From: Deltaproteobacteria bacterium
Lineage (GTDB): Bacteria; Myxococcota_A; Polyangia; GCA-2747355
Length of the DNA: 64,000 bases
Direction: 5' to 3'
Assembly: GCA_020633415.1 (NCBI GenBank)
Contig: JACKDQ010000007.1
Span: forward strand, 1 to 64,000
Position numbers and translations under genes: made by a program. Below the pieces are notes generated by a model, which was not told where the DNA came from, made no database searches, and saw nothing but the letters and a program-made list of their open reading frames with translations. This document shows, piece by piece, positions 35,816 to 42,770 of the stretch. How positions within the stretch are numbered: position 1 is the first letter of the stretch; each line of letters opens with the position of its first letter.

Positions 35816-37156
35816 ATGACGCTTCGACCGACGACTACGCTGGCGCTAGCTGCTGTTCTGAGTTGCTCCGCTTGTAGCGAGAGCTCCAATCGTACGACTG
35901 ACGGTAGCGTTGTCGTCGTCGACGGTACGGTTGCCGCTGACGGTGGCGTCACGCCCAGTGGCACCTTGACCTTCATCAGCAAGGACGAGCTCGACAACAA
36001 CAACGCTGGCCTCCAAGCAGTGATCCGCGCAACGAGCGGCGCCGTCGCAGTGGCCTATTTTCGCGAACTAGAGCAGGGGCAGTGGCCGACGGTGACCTGT
36101 CCGGGGCAGCCGCCGACGGACAAGCAGCGACCAGCCCAGCTACTCTACGCGTCAGTCTATGATGGGCAGACCTGGTCTACGCCAGCCGAAGTTGATCGCA
36201 GCGTGGGCGATGCCTTTGGAATCGCGATGGCGATCGATGCTCAAGGGGCGATTCACCTCGGCTACGCGGGCGGAGCGTATGGCCTTCAGGAGTGTGCGAG
36301 CTCAGACGCGGTGATCGCCTCGAGTAGCGACCAAGGTAAAGCGTGGAACAAGCGTACCGTGCTTGGTCAGGGACCGGTGGGCGACATCGTTGGTCATTGG
36401 ATGGGTATCGCTGTCGACTCGGGCGGCCAGGTACGGGCGGCCTATCGCGACGTGCATTATGGGTTCTACGAGCAGGATGGTGACGCGCGAGCGGACCTGC
36501 GCTACGAGGGCGGCGAAAGCGTTTCAGAAGGGATCGGCGATGGCACCTACGCAGCGTTGGCCTTCGACAGCGCGGGCGCTCCGGTGATCTTTCACTACAA
36601 TCCTACCAAGCAAGGCGCCGAAGGCGGCTTGAAGCTGTCGCATAAGTCGGGCGGAAGCTGGTCGACGACGCAGATCGTTGGCGGCGCAACGCGTGAGCGA
36701 CCGGGCTTTGCCCAGTTTGGTGGAACGCGCTTCGGCTTGGCGTTCTTCGAGGTTTCACGCCAGACGCTGGTCTACACCGAGAGCACAGACCTCACAGCAA
36801 AATGGCCAACGCCGACGCGCGTCGACCTCAAACCGGCGGACACAGGTCGCTACGCTGCGCTGGCTTTCGACTCGGTAGGTCGGCCAGCGATCAGCTACTA
36901 CCGTTGTCGCAGCCAAGCCAACGGCGGCGATCAGTGTGACGCAGCCACCGATGCGCTGATGTTTGCCTACCGCATCGATGGGCGCTGGAAAACCTGGGAG
37001 GTTGATACCGGCGGCGACAACTTCTGCGGGCGCTACACATCGCTAGCGTTTGATGCCAAGGATCAGCCGATAATCGCCTACCAGTGCGTGGTATTCGATA
37101 GCATCAAGCAGCAACATGTTGCGACGCTGAAGATCGCCAAGGCGATCTGGAAGTGA
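35816..37156 (+). CDS. Beta-propeller (BNR/sialidase-like) lipoprotein
   Basis: A 446-aa lipoprotein (lipobox VLSCSAC). A short Thr/Val-rich linker precedes repeated blades carrying an A(L)AFD..G.P.I motif: AIDAQGAIHLGYAG, AVDSGGQVRAAYRD, AFDSAGAPVIFHY, AFDSVGRPAISYY, AFDAKDQPIIAYQ. That spacing fits a six- or seven-bladed propeller of the BNR/neuraminidase superfamily, but the Asp-box and catalytic residues of sialidases are not evident. It belongs to the lipoprotein run, 13 nt after the PPC gene, and overlaps the next gene by 4 nt. Confidence 0.82.
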   Translation: MTLRPTTTLALAAVLSCSACSESSNRTTDGSVVVVDGTVAADGGVTPSGTLTFISKDELDNNNAGLQAVIRATSGAVAVAYFRELEQGQWPTVTCPGQPPTDKQRPAQLLYASVYDGQTWSTPAEVDRSVGDAFGIAMAIDAQGAIHLGYAGGAYGLQECASSDAVIASSSDQGKAWNKRTVLGQGPVGDIVGHWMGIAVDSGGQVRAAYRDVHYGFYEQDGDARADLRYEGGESVSEGIGDGTYAALAFDSAGAPVIFHYNPTKQGAEGGLKLSHKSGGSWSTTQIVGGATRERPGFAQFGGTRFGLAFFEVSRQTLVYTESTDLTAKWPTPTRVDLKPADTGRYAALAFDSVGRPAISYYRCRSQANGGDQCDAATDALMFAYRIDGRWKTWEVDTGGDNFCGRYTSLAFDAKDQPIIAYQCVVFDSIKQQHVATLKIAKAIWK

Positions 37157-37620
37157 GGATGATCATGCTCGGTCGACGATCGATCTGGTGCATGCTTGGT
37201 TGTCTGCTCTCAGCGGCCTGCGGTGGCGCTGACGGAGACCTTTCGGGCACTGCGGCGCGTGATTATGATTTGAGCTATTCGACGGTGCGCGTGCAACAGC
37301 AGCTCGCTGCAGGTGCGCCGGTAGCGATGCTCGTGCTCTATGAACGTGGCGGGCAGAACGACCGCGAGACCCCGGTCAAGCTGGTCGCCAACTGGCCGGT
37401 CGAGGTTGGCAAGAGCGTCGACCTGGTCAAGGGCGGCGCTTTGATCCACGTGGTCGCTGGTGGCGCGCAATTTCCCGACTTGATCGCGCCGAGCAGCGCG
37501 ACCTTCCAGCAGTTCGGGCAGCCGGGTGAGCCGGCCAGCGGCGAGTTTTCTGCGACCTTCGTCGGCGGAACGACGCTCAATGGGAAGTTTTCCGCACAGC
37601 TAGAGGTAATCGGCCAATAG
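37153..37620 (+). CDS. Small lipoprotein, last gene of the lipoprotein run
   Basis: A 155-aa protein whose GTG start overlaps the preceding stop (GTGA); ATGs at 37159 and 37165 are alternatives. The signal RRSIWCMLGCLLSAACGG contains a lipobox. The mature part is beta-rich (RVQQQLAAGAPVAMLVLYE, EFSATFVGGTTLNGKFSAQ) and lacks further cysteines. No family recognised. Co-occurrence with the propeller gene suggests the two are made together. Confidence 0.78.
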   Translation: MRMIMLGRRSIWCMLGCLLSAACGGADGDLSGTAARDYDLSYSTVRVQQQLAAGAPVAMLVLYERGGQNDRETPVKLVANWPVEVGKSVDLVKGGALIHVVAGGAQFPDLIAPSSATFQQFGQPGEPASGEFSATFVGGTTLNGKFSAQLEVIGQ

Positions 37621-37687
37621 CGGGCCGGGCAGACGCCGGTTGGTCCGATGGCATCGCCGGCGGGGCAGGCGTCGTGCGCGGCCGCGC

Positions 37688-38395
37688 CTAGTTTGCTCCC
37701 TCTGCGCTGGGTGGCGGCACCGGCGCGGGCACGGGGGTCCTGGACGGAGTCCCGCCGATACGGTGCAGGTCTTCGAGCAGGGTGCCGATCCCCGGACAGT
37801 CTTTGATCCCCTCGCAGATCTTTAGCGATGTCTCCGGGGGCATCGTCGGCTGCGGATGTTGACAGCTGACGCTGTCGACCACCGAGAGCGCCCAGTTGAT
37901 GGCGGCGTTAAAACAGCTCTCTAGCTGGGCTACCGTGGCGTTGCATTGCGCCGGTGTCGCGCTATCGCAGGGGTCGTCGATCTTGATGTCGATCGGCGCG
38001 TTGCCGCCGAGACAGGCTTGGTACCGAGCGACGCAGGTGTTGTTCGTCGGTGGATCGCCATCGGGTGGCACGAAAGCCCGCCCCTCATCCGATGGTGGCG
38101 GCTGAGCGCCTGGCGTATTTTGCGGACTGTCCGTGTTGCGCGGCGTTGCCGATCCCTCGCTGGGCTGCGTGTCAGACATCCCATCGACGGCGGCGATCCG
38201 ACAGAGTCGCTCCCGCGTCGCTTCGCGCTTCATCGTTGCCCGCATCGTGCTGCAGATCGCCTGCTGGTCGGTCAACTTGAGTTGCGAGACCTCTTGGGTC
38301 TTGTCGTCGACCGGGAAGACTGCGCTCACGGTGCGCTTTCCACAGCCTCCAGCGAGCAGGGCACAGCTCAGAGCGATATGAGTCATTAGGCGCAT
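37688..38395 (-). CDS. Cys-rich lipoprotein, function unknown
   Basis: A 235-aa lipoprotein (SCALLAGGC) with ribosome site GGGAG at 38404-38408. Pairs of cysteines are spaced across two blocks (AICSTMRATMKREATRERLC; NNTCVARYQACLGG, DPCDSATPAQCNATVAQLES, CEGIKDCPG), separated by a disordered Pro/Asp-rich linker. Such Cys-pair proteins are frequent in myxobacterial genomes and usually uncharacterised. It ends convergently with the lipoprotein operon, 67 bp away, and has about 165 bp upstream to the next gene on the same strand. Confidence 0.8.
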   Translation of the reverse strand: MRLMTHIALSCALLAGGCGKRTVSAVFPVDDKTQEVSQLKLTDQQAICSTMRATMKREATRERLCRIAAVDGMSDTQPSEGSATPRNTDSPQNTPGAQPPPSDEGRAFVPPDGDPPTNNTCVARYQACLGGNAPIDIKIDDPCDSATPAQCNATVAQLESCFNAAINWALSVVDSVSCQHPQPTMPPETSLKICEGIKDCPGIGTLLEDLHRIGGTPSRTPVPAPVPPPSAEGAN

Positions 38396-38560
38396 TAGTC
38401 ATTCTCCCGCGGGCAGCAAGCCCGGATTGCATGTCTTGTACGACGCTCAACGCGTCTTGGGCCGAAAAAAATCCGCCGATCGCGCCCCCGCGCTAAGTCA
38501 GCAACACTAGTCGATGTTCTCTGCGCTGACCGTGAGCGCCATCACTGGCGGCGGTCTTTT

Positions 38561-39181
38561 TCACGCCGCCGTAGATGTTTCGACCAGCGGGCCCGGTACG
38601 CGATAGCCAAACAGGCCATGACCGATCCAGTGGGGTAGCAGCTCTGCTTCGCGGGAATGCTTTTCGCGACACAGCGCGTCGAGCACGCTTTGACTGAGCA
38701 GGTAGATCTGGCCGTCGATCGCGCCGCGAGGAGCAGCCGCGGGCGACGCGAAACCGATCACTTCGGCAAGCTCATTGAGTACGACACGGGACTCTCGACT
38801 GGTATCGCAAACGTCGTGAAGCAGCATCGTCGCTTCAGCATCAGACCAGCGATGGAAGGCCAGCATGTCGATCAGGTCGACTTCCGCAAAGTGCGCGTTA
38901 CCGACGACCAACACCGGATCGGTATCCAGCTGGTCTTTGATCAGCACCAGGCTCTCGCGATGATCATCGGGGTGTTCACAGTCGGTGTAGCGCAGTTCCA
39001 ACCGACCGAAGCGCTCGCCGAAGTCGCGCTGTAGTTCCGCGAGTACGCCGTTGCCGCAAAAGATCGCTCGCTTGATCGACGCATCGAGCAGCACTTCCAG
39101 CAGGCGCTTCCAGCGCGCTGCGTCTGCCACCGGGCGATCGACCAAGATCGCAGCGACCGGCTTTCTTGCTGATGGGTGCAT
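38561..39181 (-). CDS. NDP-sugar nucleotidyltransferase-like protein lacking catalytic motifs
   Basis: A 206-aa cytoplasmic protein. Its layout follows the NDP-sugar pyrophosphorylase (GT-A) fold: a first strand and helix (AAILVDRPVADAARWKRLL), IKRAIFCGN, then DPVLVVGNAHFAEVDLIDML, where active enzymes read FLVLNGDVLTDLDLxxLL, then an AFHRWSDAEATMLL helix and a strand QIYLLSQSVLDAL. The nucleotide loop GGxGTRLxPLT is missing (ILVDRPVAD instead) and the metal-binding NGD is GNA. The enzyme should therefore be inactive or act as a binding protein. This assignment is by fold pattern and is moderately sure. Confidence 0.75.
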   Translation of the reverse strand: MHPSARKPVAAILVDRPVADAARWKRLLEVLLDASIKRAIFCGNGVLAELQRDFGERFGRLELRYTDCEHPDDHRESLVLIKDQLDTDPVLVVGNAHFAEVDLIDMLAFHRWSDAEATMLLHDVCDTSRESRVVLNELAEVIGFASPAAAPRGAIDGQIYLLSQSVLDALCREKHSREAELLPHWIGHGLFGYRVPGPLVETSTAA

Positions 39182-39387
39182 GCGTTGTCACCTAGCTAAG
39201 CGAATCTAGCTGATCTCAGCTCATGCATAACCCAGACCAGTGGAAGGGAATTACTCAGCTATCTGATTCGGATGACTTACGCCGCCGGCTTCTTCCGCGA
39301 GCCGTCAATCGACCGTCGATAGTGGCGAAAAGACGACACCCTGCTGGGGTGATTTGGCCCGCTTTGTCGCGCGCCTCGACCGGGCGG

Positions 39388-40740
39388 TTAGTTTTTCGGG
39401 CAGCCCCAGCTGCTACGGCTGTGACTGCCGTAGCCGCCTCCCAGCTCGCGATATCGGCGAGCCAAATCCGGGCCGATCTTTGCGGCCATCGCCTGCTCGA
39501 CCTGATCGCCATTGGTTGTCAACAGCCGCATCAGCCGCTCAGTCGTCGACTGCTGTCGCGACGGGTTGACGGCGACCAGTCCCGCGCGCTCGCGGGCCAG
39601 GCGTCGGAAGATCCCGCGGATCTCGTCGCGCGAAGACTTGTCCTGAATCTCCGCGATCAGCGCCGAAGGGGCGAGCTCGTCGACCGACTTGCTGTCGCCG
39701 GTCGCTTCGACATAAAGCGCGCGAAGTTGCTTCTGTAGCAAGGCATGTTGCCTGGCAAACACCGCGTTGATCAGCGCACGCTCGTCTTCATTTATGCCGA
39801 GTTCTTTGATGTGATTGCTGCTGGCCGTAGGTGGCGTCGATCCGTGGGATGGCATATCCCAGCGCAACTCGCAACGCTTGGCCATGTTGACGAGTTCCTC
39901 TTTGCTGAAGTTGAGCATCTTGCTCTTCGGTGGCTCACCCGGTTTAATGTCCAGTTGCTGCCGTAGACTCTGTAGCTCTGACGCCAGTTGTTGAGCCTTT
40001 TGGCGCAGAGCCCGGTTCTGCGCTAAGAGTTCAACCTGCGGGGTGTCGACGGCAGCCCCGCCGCGTTGCCAGCGGGCGGTTGTCGACACGCGTCGTGGCC
40101 GCTCGGCATCCGCCATATCGCTAATTCTGGGCGGCTGGTCAGCGCGCATTTCCGCGCGCTCGCCCGCTTTGATTTCAGCACCCCGATCTCGGCCGCTCGG
40201 TGTCGAGTAGACGCGGCCCTCGTAGACCGACACGACGACGATCGCTGACAGCGCTGCCCCGGCGGCCGCGCTCAGTGCGGTGTTGCCGATCGTTTTCTTG
40301 CTCATCGCTTTGACCTCCACGCGAAAACAGGTTCCCACTACGCGTACTGTTCCAGTGGGAGTGTTCACGATGAAGCTGCCAGCGGGTTCCACGCGATAAA
40401 AGACGTTGCCGCGTGTTTGCTGCACGCGCATTGTCCGCTGGGCATCGCGCGACCAACTCAGCATTGCGCCAGCTTCGGCCACTGCGGTGGCGCGATCGGC
40501 GAGAGCTAGCGTTGTCCGCTCGCGCTGTTGGCGGAGCTGGCCAGACGTCGGCGGATCGGAACGCACAACGACCAAGACCACCGTGAGGCAGGCGGCGATC
40601 GCTGTCACGGCGCCGCAGAGCACCCAGCGCTGTCGCCTGCGTAGCGCGATACGCTGCACGCGCAGGCCGATGTCGGCCGGCGGACGCTGGGCGACGAATG
40701 CGGCAAGCAGCTCGCGGTCGCGTTGCTGGTCTTCGTTCAT
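39388..40740 (-). CDS. FecR-domain transmembrane protein, probable anti-sigma factor
   Basis: A 450-aa protein overlapping the sigma gene by 4 nt. One transmembrane helix (about 37-60, AVTAIAACLTVVLVVV) is followed by a FecR-like beta domain (FIVNTPTGTVRVVGTCFRVE, VYEGRVYSTPSGRDRG, IKAGERAEMRA) interrupted by a hydrophobic Ala-rich segment (NTALSAAAGAALSAIVVV). Residues about 230-265 form a coiled coil (NRALRQKAQQLASELQSLRQ). A helical C-terminal domain follows. By analogy with FecR/ECF systems it restrains and signals to the sigma factor across the membrane; no TonB receptor is adjacent. Confidence 0.85.
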   Translation of the reverse strand: MNEDQQRDRELLAAFVAQRPPADIGLRVQRIALRRRQRWVLCGAVTAIAACLTVVLVVVRSDPPTSGQLRQQRERTTLALADRATAVAEAGAMLSWSRDAQRTMRVQQTRGNVFYRVEPAGSFIVNTPTGTVRVVGTCFRVEVKAMSKKTIGNTALSAAAGAALSAIVVVSVYEGRVYSTPSGRDRGAEIKAGERAEMRADQPPRISDMADAERPRRVSTTARWQRGGAAVDTPQVELLAQNRALRQKAQQLASELQSLRQQLDIKPGEPPKSKMLNFSKEELVNMAKRCELRWDMPSHGSTPPTASSNHIKELGINEDERALINAVFARQHALLQKQLRALYVEATGDSKSVDELAPSALIAEIQDKSSRDEIRGIFRRLARERAGLVAVNPSRQQSTTERLMRLLTTNGDQVEQAMAAKIGPDLARRYRELGGGYGSHSRSSWGCPKN

Positions 40741-41276
40741 CGCTCCACCTCGTCGAGACTTTGTCGCAGCGACTCCCGGGCCCGCGACAGGCGTGACTTG
40801 ACCGTTCCTTTGGCGATGCCGAGGGTCTTGGCGATACTCTCAGTGTCTTCGTCGAAATAGACGCGCAGAACCAACACCGCCCGCTGATCGTCAGGCAGGT
40901 CTGCCAGTGCCCTAGCGACTTGGCGGTAACGTTGGCGGTTCTCCACCGACCGCTCGAGCCGCTCCTCGGCCGGCGGGTCGAAGTCGAGCGCGACGTGTGG
41001 GCGACGGCGTAACTCGTCGATGCAGCGGCGTGTGGCGATGGTCAGCATCCAGCTGGAGACCTTCGCCGGGCCATCGGGATCAAAGCGGTGGAGCGCCGTC
41101 AGTGTTCGCAGCAGGCTGTCCTGGGCGACGTCATCGATCGCGCTCGGGTCGCGCCCGACAAGCATTCGACTGACCAGTCCATAGACCGCCGGCGCATGAC
41201 GCTCGATCAGCCTTTCGCGGGCTTGCGCTTGCCCAGCGATCGCGTCGATCAGTTCCTGCCGTTCGTCGCTTCGCAT
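40737..41276 (-). CDS. ECF-type RNA polymerase sigma factor
   Basis: A 179-aa sigma-70 family protein from ATG 41276; a GTG 15 codons upstream (41321) is possible. Region 2 contains DPSAIDDVAQDSLLRTLTAL and FDPDGPAKVSSWMLTIATRR; region 4 contains LPDDQRAVLVLRVYFDEDTE and IAKTLGIAKGTVKSRLSRAR, a classic recognition helix. No region 3 or extra domain is present. The stop overlaps the FecR-like gene (ATGA), so sigma and anti-sigma are co-translated. A GGAAC-type element upstream suggests autoregulation. Confidence 0.92.
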   Translation of the reverse strand: MRSDERQELIDAIAGQAQARERLIERHAPAVYGLVSRMLVGRDPSAIDDVAQDSLLRTLTALHRFDPDGPAKVSSWMLTIATRRCIDELRRRPHVALDFDPPAEERLERSVENRQRYRQVARALADLPDDQRAVLVLRVYFDEDTESIAKTLGIAKGTVKSRLSRARESLRQSLDEVER

Positions 41277-41324
41277 TGTCGGGGAGGACCATGGCAGATC
41301 GGCGGCGTCATTCACAATCACTTA

Positions 41325-41349
41325 CACGGTCACGAAAAGCTGAGGTTCC
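41325..41349 (-). promoter_or_regulatory. Candidate ECF-type autoregulatory promoter
   Basis: On the minus strand GGAAC (41349-41345) is followed after 16 bp by CGTG (41328-41325). This resembles the GGAAC-N16-CGT arrangement of ECF promoters and lies about 50 bp before the ATG of the sigma gene. It would imply the later start codon. A single match, so moderate at best. Confidence 0.35.
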
Positions 41350-41438
41350 ACGACAAATAGACCGAAAATCTGACGGCGGCAACCGCTGCGGAATAGCGCT
41401 TGCGCCTGTGTTTCTAGCGCCTTTCACCTTTTGCGGCG

Positions 41439-41455
41439 TTGGCACCCGGTTCGCA
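41439..41455 (+). promoter_or_regulatory. Candidate sigma-54 (-24/-12) promoter
   Basis: TTGGCACCCGGTTCGCA matches the TTGGCAC-N5-TTGCA consensus with one mismatch, keeping the invariant GG and GC at the correct 11-bp spacing. Initiation would fall near 41466, just before the ribosome site GGAGG (41472-41476) of the gene at 41484. Two sigma-54 activators are encoded in this window. Confidence 0.6.
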
Positions 41456-41483
41456 GCAGGTTTCGCCCACCGGAGGGTTCACC

Positions 41484-41909
41484 GTGAAACTGTTCTACGC
41501 CATTTGTGTCGTTCTGTTCGGCTTGGGGTGTAACAACGAAGGTCCGATCGGCGCCGACAGCGCGATCTCCTTGCCGCGAGATGGTGCAGGTCTCGACCTC
41601 GGGCGCGACGCCGTCGTGCCGCTCGACAATCGGATCAGCAGCGATGGCGCGACTTCGACCGATGCGTCGCCGACGGATGCGTCGCTGTCCGACGGGCCGT
41701 CGAGCCCCAACTGCGGGCAACAGACCTGTCGCAGCGATCAGTATTGCCAAGTACAAGGCTGCAGCCAGCCGGGCTGTCAGCCTTCCGGCAGCTGTCACGC
41801 CCTGCCGTCGGGGTGCAAGAGCTGCTCCTGTGTGCAGCCACCTTTTCCGAGCTGCGTTTGTGAACAGAACGCTGCGGGACAGATCGTTTTCAGCTGCCCG
41901 GGATCATAG
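41484..41909 (+). CDS. Small Cys-rich lipoprotein behind a sigma-54-like promoter
   Basis: A 141-aa protein. The GTG at 41484 is chosen for the ribosome site GGAGG seven bases upstream and the resulting lipoprotein signal MKLFYAICVVLFGLGC. A low-complexity Asp/Ser/Thr linker (TSTDASPTDASLSDGPSS) leads to a C-terminal domain of about 65 residues with some fourteen cysteines (CGQQTCRSDQYCQVQGC, CKSCSCVQPPFPSCVC), which must be disulfide-bonded or metal-binding. It is divergent from the ECF sigma gene. Function unknown; the promoter suggests control by a sigma-54 activator. Confidence 0.82.
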   Translation: MKLFYAICVVLFGLGCNNEGPIGADSAISLPRDGAGLDLGRDAVVPLDNRISSDGATSTDASPTDASLSDGPSSPNCGQQTCRSDQYCQVQGCSQPGCQPSGSCHALPSGCKSCSCVQPPFPSCVCEQNAAGQIVFSCPGS

Positions 41910-41937
41910 CTCGAATGAGCTCTGCAGGTGGTCTGGG

Positions 41938-42729
41938 CTAGCTGGCGGTCTCGGCAGAGAAGCGCTTGGTCATCTGGCGCGCGTAAAAGCGCGGGGCGAA
42001 ACGTGAGACGACCCAAGCGACCTTACCCACCGGCGAGGGCAGCAGCAGCTGTTTGCGCGCCTGGGCGGCGCTGTGGATCTTTGCGGCAACTGCTTCCGGC
42101 GACATCAACTTGCCGATGCCGACGCGTCTGGCGCCGAGCGGCTTGCCGTCCTTGTCGAGGGCGCGCTGCTCGATCGCCGTAGCGACAAACGATGGGCAGA
42201 CGATAGTGATCGCCACCCCGTGCTCGTCGAGTTCAGCGCGCAGCGTATCGAACAGGCCGTGAAGTGCATACTTGCTCGCGGCGTAGCCGGTCCGTGCGTA
42301 AAGCGGCGCGAAGCCGGCGACGCTCGAGATCGTTACCACCTGCCCTCGGCGTGCGATCAGCGCTGACATCGCAAATTTGGTGCAGTACAGCGCCCCGAAG
42401 AAATTGATCTCCATCACGCGCCGGAACACATCGAGGTCGGTGTCGATGAAGCGGCTACGGTGCGAGATGCCGGCGTTGTTTACCAGCACATCGATGCCGC
42501 CAAACTGCTGAACCACTTGGGCGATCGCTTGTTCGCACTGTTTGGCATCAGTGACGTCGCAAGCCAAGCCAAGCGTCTTGCCGCCCAACTGCTCAGCCGC
42601 AGCGCTGACACTCCCCGCGTCGATATCGAGCAGCGCAACGTCGCAGCCATCTGCGACGTAGCAGCGACCCAAGGCCAAGCCGATTCCGCCAGCACCACCA
42701 GTAATCACTACACACTTCTTCTGCTGCAT
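41938..42729 (-). CDS. Short-chain dehydrogenase/reductase (SDR)
   Basis: A 263-aa classical SDR. The NAD(P) site is TGGAGGIGLALG; D37-I-D after the second strand suggests NAD preference. NNAG, the catalytic serine in TISSVAG and YAASK (Tyr and Lys) are all present, so it should be active. The C-terminal part carries QARKQLLLPSPVGKVAW, seen in SDRs acting on lipid-like substrates. It lies 41 bp downstream of the thiamine-diphosphate enzyme on the same strand, so a shared transcript and linked substrate are likely. The substrate itself cannot be told. Confidence 0.9.
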   Translation of the reverse strand: MQQKKCVVITGGAGGIGLALGRCYVADGCDVALLDIDAGSVSAAAEQLGGKTLGLACDVTDAKQCEQAIAQVVQQFGGIDVLVNNAGISHRSRFIDTDLDVFRRVMEINFFGALYCTKFAMSALIARRGQVVTISSVAGFAPLYARTGYAASKYALHGLFDTLRAELDEHGVAITIVCPSFVATAIEQRALDKDGKPLGARRVGIGKLMSPEAVAAKIHSAAQARKQLLLPSPVGKVAWVVSRFAPRFYARQMTKRFSAETAS

Positions 42730-42770
42730 CTCGACGTCTCGCTGTTCGCTGGTTGATGTCGCTTGGTCGT

